64,000 nt of DNA from Maylandia zebra (GCF_041146795.1 NC_135175.1:21716575-21780574); one strand, 5' to 3'; shown: positions 12,826 through 27,100, counted from the first letter of the stretch. Notes: generated from the letters alone by a model not told the origin. Program-made: numbers and translations.

Positions 12826-14885
12826 ATTTGACGTATAAATAATGGCTTCACATCCAACGGGAAATTTCCTTTATTTGAAATACACCGTAGATTTAGTGCT
12901 GGAGGACAGGAAAAATCCTCTTCATGTGCTGTAGGACACAATCATTAAGCCTGTTGTTCCACTAAAGGGCTTAGATCTCTTCTCAGCAATAACTCTCCTG
13001 AGACAAAGAAAGGGGAACCAAGGTTATGATAAAGCGCTTAGGCCCCACACAGAATGACATTCTCCCACCCACACGTGTCTTCCACCACCCAGAGGTCCTC
13101 AACTGTGTCCCTGCATAGAAATCCCTCAGTGGGCTTATTGAGCAATAGGACATAAGGTATTGTCTTACTTCCCAGAATCAGCAAGCATAACCCTCTGACT
13201 CATGCGGGGTGGCCACAACACAATCTTGGCAAGCGTTTAGCAGACAGGACACCCCTGCTGCTGACCTTTTTTAAAAAGCGTAAGTCACCTAAATAGCCAC
13301 GTCTCGCTTAATCACCCTGCACTTCCTGCGGGAGTTGCAATTCAGACAGTCCACCGGGTATTATGATGTCAGGCTTGCGATGCATTGTGCGGTTTCATTA
13401 ACAGTAAAAGATGTTTGTTTTAACCTTATTTTGGATACAGCGACCTCCATTACGACCTTTGCTTTTGTTATAACAGGTAGTACTGTTGCTACACTGTAAC
13501 AGGACCTTGGATGTATTTTGTCCACTGTTGCAGATCTGTTGGCTTCCAATAACTCCCACATGATTTGGAAATCATTTAGCAGACTCCTGAAACTTGAATG
13601 TGTAATTCATCACTGCCTGTAACATCTTGCCTGGATTAGCTGGTGTCACTTTGATTACTTGCACAACATAGGCGGTTTCACGTGTTTCATATCAAGCGTT
13701 GTTGGAACTGAAGGAAAAAAAACGGAAACTGTGGAGGTATTTGGGTTTAACGGTGTGTGTTATCGTTGGATGTCTCTTTCTCCCTGTTTCCATTCTTCAA
13801 TCTGAACTGAGATGACCGTATGATGAGAAATATTACAGGAAGAATAAAAGGGACCAGAATAGCCTGGTGCTTTGCATATCTTCCACAGGTATACTGCCAC
13901 AACATTCCTTTATCTCATCACTGATCACTTCCTCTTCTGATGTCTGTGGATCAATTTCTTGTTCTGTGATTGTTGGAGAGGGGAAACCCAGCACCCAACC
14001 CCGTCAAATAAGAAAAAAATATATCTAGAGGTTGACCTCTGAAATGGTGATTTCTCTGGGACTCCATGTCAAGAGTGATGTCACATATGAGATCATGCTG
14101 CTTTGGCTATCAGGCAGCTGGAGGACAGACCTCCCACTTTCTCTAGTCTAAATTAGGAGGGTGTTTCCCTCAGAGATGTGGCCCACTTAGTTACTTAGTT
14201 GGAGAGTGATGTATAGACCTGTAGAAGGTTAGTGTACAGGCGTGCGGTTGAAGAGTTTAGCTCTCCTTTGTTATTTCTCTATAAAGCGCCATTCTCTTAT
14301 GTAGTGACAAAGGAGAGGTATCTAACAGTGAAACATTAGCCTGCCTGACTGCTGACTTTTCCCTCCATATCTTGACGGTGGAGTGCGTCACAGTGTTTCA
14401 GACACTTCTGGAGCATTTGCAGGCTCAATGCATGCTTTTCCTCATAGACCATCTAGCGCACAGACTTGACAGTCCCTTCTCGTAAGACACGTGGCTGCTG
14501 AGCAACAAGAGCGAGCGGCGATTAGCATTTGATCTTCAACAAGCGGGGCTGTCACATTACCCGCCTGCCAAGAAGTGTGTGGAGAACTGGGCTTGCGATC
14601 AGTGGGTACCACTAGCCTGGCATCATGCTGGGCAGAGGAGGGAAGCAGATGGCCCATCTGGTGACTTGCTGGCATAAAACAGAGGCTGTTCTGTTCCTGT
14701 GTGCGTGCGTGCATTTGTGTGTGGCATCAACAGACTGGGCGACGTGGTGTTAGGAGACCACCTGTCTCGTGGCTCATCGTCTCTTTCATGTGTGGTCAAC
14801 GGCACCGTACAGGCGGAGCTTTGCTCGTATTCCCTTTCCTAATAACGTCCTGGTCTTTACACCAGATGTACCGAACACACTGAAT

Positions 14886-16154
14886 TAGAGCTGGGCGATA
14901 TGAGATTTTTTCATATCACGATGTTTTTTTCATTTCAGGCGATAACGATATCTATCACGATATAAGCCAAATAACTATATTTGTAAGATTTAAATGTGCC
15001 GTTGCTCACAAGTAAAATGTGAAATAATCAGCAGCTTGTTTTTATTTAAATATTTATTTCACATAATAAGTTCAACAGGGTAGATGTACTTAAGGAACAT
15101 GAGACTTTTTCAGATAAATAAAGGCAAATATTGCAAACTACACAAAAGGCAGCCGCTAAAGCGTTTAAGTTTCAAAATAGAACAAATGAAACAAACTACT
15201 AAATTGTCAATTCCACTTAGAAACAAAGTATTAATTCTAAAAATAAATCTTAGTTTGTTTTACAGAAGAACAGACAAAACTGACTAACTTTTGTCAATAT
15301 CAAATAAACTGAGAACTAAAAGGAAATTCTCAATCTCTCCTTGTTGTATAGTTTAGCTTTTCAAACAGTTTTAACAGTTACATTAGTCTGACAAAAGCCG
15401 AATGACGAATTAGCGCTTCCAGTCAGAGACTGAGGCTACGTCCACACATACACGGGTATTTTTGAAAACGGAGATTTTCCGTTTCCGTTTTAAAAAATAA
15501 TCCCGTTCACACATAAAGGCAGAAATGAAGGAAAACGCTGCTATGAACATGCCAAAGCAGCAGGTGGCGCTAGATTCCTAACCGTGCAGAAATGTTGGCC
15601 AATCAGAAGTCTAGAAGCCTCGGTGGGAAAAAGTAAACAAAGCTGGGGCATAGAAGCAGAACAGAGTCGTATGTGTGGAGGGACAGTAACTGTGTGTATA
15701 TGTAAGCATTTAAACACTGCAGAGAGTAGAATTAACAGTAACAGTATTGTAGAAATTCATTTCACTGAAACAATAACGTGGCGCACAGTGTGACGCATGC
15801 ACCAGTTTATTGTATTTCCAGACTTGCTTTCGGCACAATTTACAGTGCACGCTACTCTGTTTTTTGTCAGAAATAGCCGAAATACCGTCACACTACGGAA
15901 CTTCTATGGCTCTTCCGTTCGACAATCTCTCCGGCATTGGAACCATCATCTGTTTTCTCTTCGGTCACGCTCGGTTGATTTTTCTAGTCGGCACACTCAT
16001 TTCCTCCATTACGCGCTGGCTCCATTACCCGCTGGCTGCTTCCCAAACAAACACACGTGCGGCTTGGCACTTGTGCTGTAAGTAACAAGTCACGCGACGT
16101 GACGCTGCGGCTGTGATTGGTTCGGCTCTGTGCTACTTAATTTGGATTGGCTGA

Positions 16155-16191
<37 letters not shown>

Positions 16192-16294
16192 TAAGAGGAC
16201 AAGAGCGGCGAGGTCTATCGCGATAGCTTAATTTCTCTATCGAGTAAAAGTTATATCGCGATACATATCGTTATCGTTCTATCGCCCAGCTCTA
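14886..16294. mobile_element. hAT-type MITE, twin copy 2 (1,409 bp)
   Basis: The termini and orientation match copy 1. The 8-bp target duplication here is CACTGAAT at 14,878-14,885 and 16,295-16,302, so it inserted independently. By eye the two copies are about 95% or more identical, with small indels (for example a missing CTTG near 15,870), a longer T-run (about 16,158-16,190) and an inverted 10-bp loop at 16,227-16,236. The two copies form direct repeats 2,060 bp apart. Confidence 0.92.
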
Positions 16295-18075
16295 CACTGA
16301 ATATATTAGTTCTTTGCAATCGTATTATCCGGTGAATTCAGCCAAATTTAACGCTGGTATCACGACACATTTAGAGCACCCTTGCTCTTCCACATTTCCT
16401 TTAAGTTTCAGCTTTCCAGCTTTTTAGCTCGTGTGATGCCAGTGCACTGACAGCAGTACCCTGTCTGTTCCCTTGTTCAAACTCTGTTGGCACTCTGTGA
16501 CTCTACCCCTCAGGCTGTAAATTGCTCCAGTGGCCGCTTTTTATTGCTTTTATGAAAAGTTTTCTGGCTGACACAAAGAGAAAGTGTTTGTGTCTCTGCA
16601 GGCACGCCGGAGCATTTATCTGGGCTCAGTGGGGTAACACAGACTTTGGCGTAGGTGAAAACACACAAACTGGATTTCTTTTGTGTTTTAATTTCCTTTT
16701 GTGGCTTGCGTTTGCTATTTTGTTTTCCGTATTAGCTCTTCTCTTCACTGTGGTGTTCTGACTTTGAGCTGGACCGTCCAGTTAACCATGCGATTGCGGA
16801 GTTTACGGCAAGGAATTAGAGCAGCATTACTCAGGGATTTTAGCCAAAACTGACATCAAGTGTGTCACCGGTGACTCTGCTAGTGTCAGACTGTAGCCAC
16901 TGACAACAGTAGCTGTGATTTTTGTGTTGTCTGTGTGTAGCAACGAGCAGCCATTAGCAGCTAGGCCTCTGATTGCTCAGCCAAAAGAACCTTTTAACCC
17001 TCTACTGCAAGAAGAACTTGTGTAACTAAAATGTAGTTTTGCTTCATCTAAATACCCAGAGCTGCTAGGTAATATGTGGCTAACATTAGCAATCTGAGCT
17101 TCAATTAAGATTGAATTTCCCATGTAGCTAGCAATCACTCATAGCTAGAAGTGTATTTTAGCATTTACTAAAAATAATATCGCGTTACGTTTGAGCTCAA
17201 TTGCTTTTCTTCAAGCTGCTTCAAGCTGTCTTTAAATGGATGTAAACATAGGTTTAAAAAGGTCTTGACCTTTTTTTGGATTTCTGAAGTGTGCACAATA
17301 CCTTCTATGGCTCTGTGATTGATGCTGTAATGGGGAACACACTGAAGTCCCAACCACTGCAAATATTCAAATACCACAACACCGTTTGGAGCAGCTGAGG
17401 CACTAGTTCTTGTTCCTCTTTTTTTTTTTTTTGTTGTTGCATAGACTGCATTCAAAGAACAAACAAATGCTTCCTGCAGTCTTTGCGTGAGAAATATGTG
17501 CACGTTGGCCTGTTTAAGGGGAACGCTTCAGTGGCCGTAAGCATGAAGTGGTGATGCACGAATACTGTGAGATGGATGTATTTGGCTTGAGATCTACCAT
17601 AAGCATGCATTTTCACTCACTGTGCTGACTGCAACACAAAATACGGATGCGAGTACAGATTCTCCGCTACTTTGTTTTGGAAATTCTCATGGTCTTTACT
17701 TGCGGCAGGTGTTCGGGCAAACCCCCACGCCCGCCTTCACTGATGCCGTCTTGCGGTTTTTGTGGTGGCAGTAAACACACACCGGGGGCATTCACGGGAC
17801 TATGACTAATGGCTTTCATGCTATTTTTCAGAGTAGAGGATATGTCAATCTCTGGAGACTAGTTTAAATTAAAAAAAAAAAAAAAAAAAGAACAAATAAA
17901 AAACACAAGCAGTCACACCGTTGTGGAAAAATAACGCGCTGTGTTGATACTACCACCTGCGTCCTGTTTTGTCTTTGTTTTTGTGCACTCTCAGAAATAA
18001 TGCTCGCCTCGCTGAAAGAAAATGGCACAGTTCTTGGATGTTGAAACCTTGTTGTTTTTTTTGCCTCACTCTCAG

Positions 18076-18159
18076 GGTGAAGTCTTCAGCAGCAGAGAGA
18101 AGTTGAGCTCCGTGCTCTAGTTCAACAGGGCCACTTCCTGATGATGACAGTAAACATGG
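18076..18159 (+). other. Start-codon exon of the MAP3K gene
   Basis: The acceptor is CACTCTCAG at 18,075 and the donor is ATGG|GTGAGT. The exon is mostly 5' UTR and ends one base past the ATG at 18,156 (phase 1). That base plus AC of the exon at 25,777 restores [11 protein letters not shown], the conserved MAP3K2/3 N-terminus. An in-frame TGA at 18,078 rules out a longer N-terminus. Confidence 0.8.
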
Positions 18160-21100
18160 GTGAGTAGCGTTTGAAAGCGAGTTGCTTTAGGCTGCACTGT
18201 GTACGTACAGAAACATGCTTGCTTACTGGGAATATACACACCTCTCGCTCTTCCTCTGGCAGGAACAGTGCAGAGAAAAACAACACATGTAAAAGCACAG
18301 TGTTTAAAAAAAAAAAAAAAAAGAGGGAAAGAAAAGACAGTTATTTTCAGATTTTGCATTGTTTTTTTTTTTTTCTGTTGTTCCTCATTTTTAAACCTTT
18401 CCTCAGATATGAAGTCTTGATTTTGGCAACTTGAAGGTTGTAGAAGAGAAAAATAACGCCTTAAAACCTTTAACAACAGTGTGCATGTTTCCAGTGTACT
18501 GTGTTTATTTATCTCCTGCAAAATAAACTGTATAAGAATGTCTCTGAATGCACTCATGCATGCCTAAATTATGCAAAAAAAAAAATTGCTAGCTGTGGAC
18601 GCAGTGCTGTAAAAAAGTATCCGCACCCTTCCTGATTTTTTTTTAGTTATTTTGCATATTTGTCACAATCGCATGTTTCAGACAAAGTAAATTTCATGTA
18701 AATAATATTAGACATGAATAAATACAACATGCAGTTAATGAAGAAATGAAATGACCATTTTATTTACTAAGGGAAATAAGTCATCCAAACCTATCTGACC
18801 CTGTGTGGAAAAAGTAATTGTCCCCACAACCTGAGGAGTGTTTGTGCCACCCTTGGCAGCAAGAACTGCAATAAAGTGTTTGCGATAACTGGAATGAAGT
18901 GTTTTACATCATAGAGGAGGAACTTTGGCCCACTATTCTTGGGTTCCTGCTTCCAGAACAAAATGCTTGGATGTGCATTAGAAGTTAGTGAGGGTGATCT
19001 CTGCGTATGCAGCTTACTAGGGCTACCCTTGGAAAAAAACCCTGATCTGGTGGTTGTCACACCACATCCTTTTTGACACACATTGAGGTCTCAAAACACA
19101 TTACAGGAGGTTTTCAAATGCTATCATTATGGGGGAGAAATTAAGGTTCAGCAAAAGCATTGCAATCAAATTTGAGTCTGGACTTTGACTAGGCCACTCC
19201 AAAACCTTTATGCTGGTTTTTTGTTTTTTTTTTTATTGTTTTTTTTTGCGTCATTCAGAGGTGGACTTGCTGGTGTTTTTTGGATCATTGTCCTTCTGCA
19301 TAACCCAACTTGAGCTTTAGAACACAAACTGATCGCCCGACAGTCTCGTTCAGGATTTTCTGGTAGAGAGACGAATTCATGGTTCCATCAATTACGACAA
19401 GTCGTCCAGGTCCTGACGCAGCAAAGCAGCCACAGACCATCGCACTACCATCATTATGTTTGACTGTTGGCTTGATGTTCTTTGGTCAGCAGTGTTTTTT
19501 TCCTTTGAACTCTCCCATGGAGGCCATTTTTGCCCATTGTCTTTCTTGTTGTTGAATCCTGAACTTTGACCTTAACTGATGCGAGGCTTTCAGTTCCTTA
19601 GATGTTGTTCTGAATTGTTTTATGACAACCTGGATGAGTCATTGATCTGCTCTGGGGAGTAATTTGGTAGGTTGGCCACTCACCACTGTGCCAAGTTTTC
19701 TTCATTTGTGGATAATGGCTCTCACCGTGGTTCACTGGAATCCCAAAGCCTTAGAAATGGCTTTGTAACACTTAACAGACTGACAGATGTCCATGACGTT
19801 GTTACTCAGCTGGTTCTTTAGCTCAAGATCTTTTAGCTTACTTCACTTTTGTCACACGGGTTCTTTTGGGGTTATAGGGTTTTTTCCCCCCAAAAAATGA
19901 AATCATCATTTAAAAATTTATTTTTTTTAAATTTGCATTTACACATAAGTGTGACAAATATGCAAAAAATGTGGATGGGGATGAATGCTTTTCACAGCAC
20001 TGCATGTTGTTGTTTCTCAACAGTAGATTCTCTGAACTCAAAGTATCAGCAGCCAGCATATGCTGTCAATTGTTTTATTTTGGACCTGCTTTCACTGTGA
20101 TCCAAAATGATGATGTTTTTTTTTCCACAGATGACGGTCTCCAAAATGGATCTGGACAGCACAGAAACTCACAAGGTAAACACCCAGCCTTGATGGAGCT
20201 ACATGAATTGTATGACATACTAGGCCTGTTCTGTAAATGTATGTAATGCTTTCTGGACAAAAGAAGAAATCAGCCCCACAGTCACGTCAGTGTGTTACGT
20301 AAGGTTTTCCACCTGACATAAATGTTGCTGCATGTGGTTGTTCTTGGCATTGGGCTTGGCGTGTCCATGCATCAGTGCAACAACGCGAATGGCTGGAAGC
20401 GTTTCCTGATCCAGGTGTTATAAAGATGATTTAAGTTTTGGAAACGGGAGCAGGAATTGTGCGATGCAACCTCTACCCTCTGGCGTTATGGAATTCTCCT
20501 GTAGATTTTTTCCTGCTCTTTTAGACGGTGTGCGTCTCTTATTTTAGTGTGGCTTCGTATGAAGTCTTTCAGCTCTGTCGAGAGTTCAGTAAATAGAGCT
20601 GCAGCAAATTTCCTAGCTGATTGTGAGCTTTGAAAAAAAAAGAACTCTGAAATTCTGAATTTTGCAAAATGTACATAATGCTAAAAACTACTCCCCATAT
20701 TCAACACACATTAGACTGCTATTAATAGCTCTCCTCAAATAATTGCTTAACAGATCTTTCCAGATCTGTAACAGTAGTGGTGACACGGCTAAGCCAAGCT
20801 GACGCAGGCTGAGAGAGGAATGCCACGGCCTGCAGATACTGAATGGGCATATTTGCAAACATTGTCCAGTGAAAAGCCTTTAGCACAGACCTTGTACAAA
20901 CATTAATTGCACAACCACTGTTGCACACCCACCTACATTACATCAGGGTCATTATTCTTGGTGAAAGATTAACTTCTGAGGTTTAAACATTACATCCATT
21001 AGGTGTCCAATTATATCTGCCACGGTTTCGATAAACAGCGAGGTGAGAGCTGGGAAGCCCGCCTTGCTTGTTATGGCTGACTTGTGTGTGTGTGCATGTG

Positions 21101-24100
21101 CTTGTGTGCTTGTTGTGCGTCAGAGCTCGAACCGTAGTGCTGCAGAGTGAGGACACGTTTGGCTCCAGCCGCTAATCCTGCCGGACGCCTTTGGCATGAT
21201 GCGTCTCTCGGCACCAGGAAATCCCCTCAATGTCTTCATTCAGGCAGCCTGCATCTCTCACTCTCACACACACGCACACAGACGCTCTGCCTCGCTGGTC
21301 CTTAAATACTTTTGGCTTGCAGAAGTCGTATCCTCTCGTAGCTTGTTCTATTTTGTAAGCAACTTTAGGGTTTGGGGGAGTTGTCTCGCTCTACCTTCAT
21401 CTCCCAGCTTCTGCTCTGCTTTCATAAAACACTCAGCTCGAGCAGCAGTTACGAGAAGACGTCTCCTTTTTATTGTCACCCATCCTGAAGCAAAGTTCTT
21501 GCTTTATTTCGTCCACTGCCACTTTCGCAGTTCCCAGAGTTAGCCCGTGACGAGACGAAAGATGCTGGGCGATGATGCAATGGGCAGCAACCGGTCGACA
21601 TTGTGTAATGTTGCTCGCTCTGCCCGGCTTCCTGGAATTCCCCCTTTTTCTTATGCGTGTCACATTTTGCGCAACACACAATGAGAGCAGATGGGGGGGG
21701 GAGCTGAAGGTAGCCCAATTTATCAACCCTCCCCTCCTCTTCTCAAAACATTTGCAACTATTCTGGGTCACACGTTGCCATGGGGTTCCTGAAGCAGTCA
21801 CTGAGGCTACTTCTGGCGGTGATGTGTGTTTGGTGTATGTGGCAGTTGCTTTCCACTGTGCTGGTGGTTAGCCTTGGCTGGCCTCAGCCTGGCAGTGGCC
21901 GTGGATCAGTTGGGAGTGATGTAATAACTTCACTTACAGGCAGCCATCAGAGCCAGCTCTGTGCACCACCACACATTTCTCACATGCTCTCACTGCCCCC
22001 ACCCCTGTTCCAATGAACCCTCTCACACTCGTTTCTCCGCTATTATCCATAGGCTACAGAGAGCACAAACACACACACATATGCGCACACACACACACAC
22101 ACACACATACACATACACATGCTGGCCTCTGTTTGTTTTGTATCCTTGACTGCAAGTGCACAGGGTAGTCTGGAGCTGTAAGCCTGTAGAGGCTGGACTC
22201 AAACAGCAGATTTCACAAGAGAGAAGCAGTGCAAATGAGAAACAATGACAGAGGTAATATTTGCAAGAGTTAGATTGTGAGATTAGTATTTGGATATTTA
22301 ACAGTTTACATATTTATTTATGTATTGTGACTCATTTTCTCTATTTTAACAGAATATTGTTGGATTTGAGGGATTTTGTGCAAAAATTAGCTTATTCAGC
22401 AAATTAATTGATAATGGAAAACATTATCACGAGCTGCAGCCTTGCTCTCATGTAAAATCCTGTCACTACAGAAGGAAAAATAAATATTTTTGCATGCTTA
22501 ATTTATTTTTTTGTCATATTCAGAGTTTTTTCCCTTGTGAGTCAGTCAAAAAATACATGAATATCCTGATGTGGAACAACATGGTTAGCACAGCTCCGCG
22601 TTCAGAACTTAAGACAGTGATTCAGTTCCTTCCTGTTCCGAGAGGACATGCCTGGTCGAACGGTTAGTCAGCCACCGCTGCTGACAGCATACGTCATAAG
22701 TACCCGGGTCTCCTATCGTCTTCTCAGGGCAGTTTACAGCACTTTGCATGCGTTTGTGTGATGGTGGCAGGACACATTGTGTTGTTTTACAAGGTTATTT
22801 ACATAAATAGGTGTTATTTCATCTGTCTTATCTCTAGAATCTCCTTAAGGGAGAAAACTACCAGAAATGACTCAGCTGCCTCATAGTTACTGTCCTTTTC
22901 TCAAAAAATAAATAAATAAATAAATTCACCCACACAGGTATTCATAAAGTTGTTAGAACATAAAGGAATATATATTTTTGCCTGATTTCCTGTTGGATAT
23001 ACTGACTTTGCAGTCATTTTAGTGCTTTCAGACACTACGCGATCCAATGTGCAGTCTGGACCATGCAAGAGTACTTCTTATACTGTTGTTGTTGTTTGCT
23101 CTGTGGGCGCAGTTTTTTTTGTAGGTGGAATTTTTCTTATCAGTTGACATTATTTAGTTTCTTTTTAAGTGGAGGGACTGGACCACACAGCAAAGAAGAG
23201 AAACATGTCATTCACACTTCGCTCATGTGGCTAATTTGGAAGTGTCCGCTGAAACTTAATGCAACTAAGTGGCAGATGATGGACTAGGGGTAAACATAAG
23301 TGGATAATGAGAGAGCTGCTGGAGCAAATGAGCTCTGGTTGAAATGAAGAATACTTTAAATTCAGGTCAGTTTTGTTTACATAGCGCCTAATCACAACAA
23401 CAGCTGTCTTAAGGCGCTTTAGATTATAAGGTAAAGACCCTTGACGTCCTGTGAGCAAGCAACAGTGGGAATAAAAAAACCCCTCTCTTTTAGCGGGAAG
23501 AAACCTCTAGCAGAACCAGGCTCCGGGAGCGGCAGCCATCTTTTCAGACCAGCTAGGGCAGGGGTGTCAAACTCAAATACACAGTGGGCCAAAATTCAAA
23601 ACTGGAACAAATTCGCGGACTAACTTTAATATTTATTGAAATATATTTATTCCTCCAGATATAAGAATGAATCTTTTCTTATGGACTCAAACACATTTTG
23701 CTAAAAAACTGAATATGGAGCAAGCAAAGCTTAATACTAAACAATATATATATTAGCTGTATAATACCAGTAGGCCAGCTCTGATAGTAATTTGGTATGG
23801 TATGGCCCGCGGGCCAAATTTGGCCCGCAGCCTAATTACATTTGGCCCGCGGGCCAGAGTTTGACACCTATGAGCTAGGGTAAAGAGATGGAAGAAAATA
23901 GTCAAGTTGAGAGAAAATAAAAAAAAAATGAGATAAAACACACTTTTAATACATTCTTAACTCTGATATTTGGTTGATACAGACTGTGTCATCTGTTTTC
24001 ACCATTAGCTTTTCCTGGCTAACATTAGCTAAAATTAGCTAGCTGCGTGTTTAGCGTCAATGAGCCCAGTTTGTGATTGAATATCTTGTCTACTTGGTTT

Positions 24101-27100
24101 GCATTTTAATAATATCCCACTACTGTTACCTTGTTTCATTTTAAAGGGCTGGTTGGTCGATACATCTTCCCTGTTCTCTCCCACTTGTCCAGGAGTCAGT
24201 AGGCGAGCTTCGTGCCATTGGGGTTTGTGTAGGTTTTATTGGTTAGTCTCTGTGAGCAACTACCTATGCAAATAGATACAACTGCAGCACCACAAAACCA
24301 GCATTAGTCAGTAGAGTTGGTCTGTCACGCTTCATAACTGACACTACAAGCCATAGGAGAAATAAATAGGCCCGTATATGTTGGGAAAGATAGCATGTCA
24401 TTAAAGGTGCCATTAGTATTAATGGCTGTTGCTTTGTACTCATGTAATATGAACCATGAGAAAATTTACCGTACAGTAAGGTATACCAATTTGAATAAGA
24501 GTTACAGAGCGCTCGGTATGAGAGGAAAAACGAAAGGTAGTCTGACAGTGACGTGTAAACTGATGTTTATGCATGAGTGCATCCTGACCTCTGAGTGAAC
24601 CTGGTGTACTGGCCTACTGTCTGAGAACAGCTGGCCACAAGAGCCGTACAGTAGGAGCAAGATCAAATGCCATCCCAGACCCCATCTGCTCCGTGTGTTA
24701 CTATGACTCTAGCTTTCATTCCCTGTGGTCTTTTACACACACATATAGACATCTATTCTATTAAAGAATGCGGTTTTTCCTGCAGGTGCTGTTTGTATTG
24801 CACTGCACACACCCAGCACAGGTGTGTGTGTGTGCCTGCGTGTGCATTTTTTAAAAATTATTATCATGACTAGACCTTGGATATATCTGAGAGACAGGAA
24901 GAAGCTGAGGTCAGCGACCTCTTTCTTATACTGTAATCACCCAACTCGGATTCCATTAAAGGCTTTTAATGGTAAAAGATGACCGGATGCCCTTTTTTGT
25001 GAGCACATCAAAAAAGGTGAAGTGAGGAGTAGAAAACTGAGAATTGTTGGCTTTAATACCTTAAAGGTTATTTTAATGACACAAACGGATGTGGCACTTT
25101 AGTCCCAAAATATTTCATATTGAAACGTTTTCGACTTTCTCTTTTACCGCGCAGTCGCTTTTTTATAACATTTGTAACTGAAGAAAGGCAGCCTTTATCT
25201 GAATTATGCTCCTGAAATATCTCCACTGATATATATGTATTAGACTGCTTAATAAACAAGCTGCAGGTGACCACGTCGCCCTTTTTGACAGGCGTGCATG
25301 AAGCCCATACACGTGTTCCATTATTAAAACAACTTTATCTTTTGTGGCTTTTCTATGCTTAAGTATAGCATTAAAGAATGGCCTGCATTGTTATGTTTAC
25401 CCATATCATCAAAGCGAAAGACTTGAGTCACACATATCTCAGAGAAATATTAGGCAATATTTTTGTTTGTTTGTTTGTTTTATAGAGAGATAATTCTACC
25501 CTTATTAGGTATGTACCGAACATAAACTAGATTCTTCTCCATTAATGGAAACTCACACATGAAAACAGGAAGAGGCATGCCAGATGTTGCCTCACTGGCT
25601 CTTCTGAGCCGGTACAAACTAAAAACTAAGGTCATGCTAAATGTCAAAGAGCACTCGTGTGTGGCCAGTAAAGTCACCAATAAAGTGAGGTCATTTGAAA
25701 CAGATAAGGTATTTCTGCTGTACTTCCTACATTTAAGCGCAGAGTGTAGCTGACACATTTCTTCTTTCTTCCTTAGACGACGAGGAGGCACTTAACTCCA
25801 TCATGAAGGACTTAGCAGCCTTGGGCCGTTGTTACACCCAGCACAACAGCCACAAGCCCAAGAACCGAACCTTACTCTACAAACAGGTACTCGTCGCATC
25901 CACATGTGCTGTTTCTCCTTTTATACATTCAAAATTGTTGAAGTGCTGATTTGAATCTATAAGAACTTTTAAAATTGGCTGTAAAATGTGTCTAAATATC
26001 AATTTTTTTGTTTTTATTTTGATTGCTCTGTTGCCTGTGTAGTATGGGAATCAGTTTGCTTAGCCATATTTTAGTTAAAGAGCTGAGAGGATGTATAATG
26101 CTGCAGTATTTCTTTGGTTTAAAGCTGCCACACATCCTGCTTAGTTACACTACTTTAACCTTATCTGTCACTCTGTTTTTACTCAATACCTCAGCCCTGC
26201 TTCCTTTTTTTATTTTATTCACTGGAGTTTGAAGGTTGTGATCTAGTTTTGGAGATGATGAAACAAAAAAGCAGCATATTCACCGCCACAGCATGGTGCA
26301 AAAGTCTCGAGCCACTCCTCATTTCTTCATATTTTGCTTCCAAGGAGCCAGTCTTTGGATATCAGCTGCTTATTAAAAAAAAACCAAAAAAAAACCACAA
26401 CTCCTTTTCAGTCCAGTGCATGACACTTTTCAGAGATTTGTTGTTTGTTTGTTCAGATATTAAACGCTGACCTATGAGTCATTCAAGCATAAAAAAAACG
26501 ATGCCTAAGTCGAGGGATGATATCTTAGCGAAGGACTAATTTTAAATTGTGTCTTTAAGCGCTTTGTTATTTAAAGCCTGCCACACAAACACATTATTTG
26601 TTCACATTTCTTTAGTTGAATCTATGAAAAATGTCAAAGATGATGCAGTTTGGCAGACATAAAAAAATGATATTTTTGCAGAAACAACATGATCTCTGCA
26701 TGGTGTGCAGCCTGTCCTTATAATAAATAGTCTTCTCAGAACTGATGGAACATATGAAGGCAGAAGAGTAATGTCAGATCCCTTTGCAGTTGCATCAGAA
26801 AGGGCATCAAGCATAAAAACTGTCAAATCAAACATGCAAAGCTGCCTGCTGTGGTGAACCCCTGTGAATAAGTGAGCAGCTAAAAGTAGCTTCTAGATTT
26901 TGATACTCTGTGCAGTGTTATCTGGAAAGCATCTGATTCTCAACAGCCAGGGAAGTGCCTAGAGGGGGACCCGGGGAGGCCTGAGCACTGTAGAGCATGG
27001 CCAGGATCACTAGTAATGTAGTTGAGTATATTTACATGTTAGTACATGTTTAATATACGTGCACTTAATTGAAATATTTCTATTTCATGTCACTTTCTGT

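Larger units (their letters stand above)
4618..18075. other. Intron 1 of the MAP3K gene (non-coding, TE-rich)
   Basis: No coding exon of the kinase or of another gene was recognised. It holds a C15 run (5,812-5,826), a 662-bp hAT element (6,416-7,077), a Tc1-like element (about 7,261-8,231), a G10 run (9,417-9,426) and twin 1.4-kb hAT elements (11,433-12,825 and 14,886-16,294). The stretches 8,235-11,420, 12,835-14,875 and 16,305-18,070 show nothing that can be named; enhancers could lie there but cannot be seen without comparison. Confidence 0.6.
20176..25776. other. MAP3K intron with microsatellite and nested repeats
   Basis: It contains a CA-rich microsatellite (about 22,066-22,120), an AATA run (22,905-22,925), a teleost interspersed repeat (about 23,355-23,900) holding a hAT MITE, and a GTTT run (25,461-25,481). 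No conserved coding segment was found at 20,180-22,050 or 23,900-25,450. Confidence 0.55.

Noticed and set aside
18117-18557. 146-codon minus-strand open frame over the MAP3K start exon
   Set aside because: It spans A/T homopolymers (poly-Lys and poly-Phe translations) and overlaps the well-supported start exon on the other strand.
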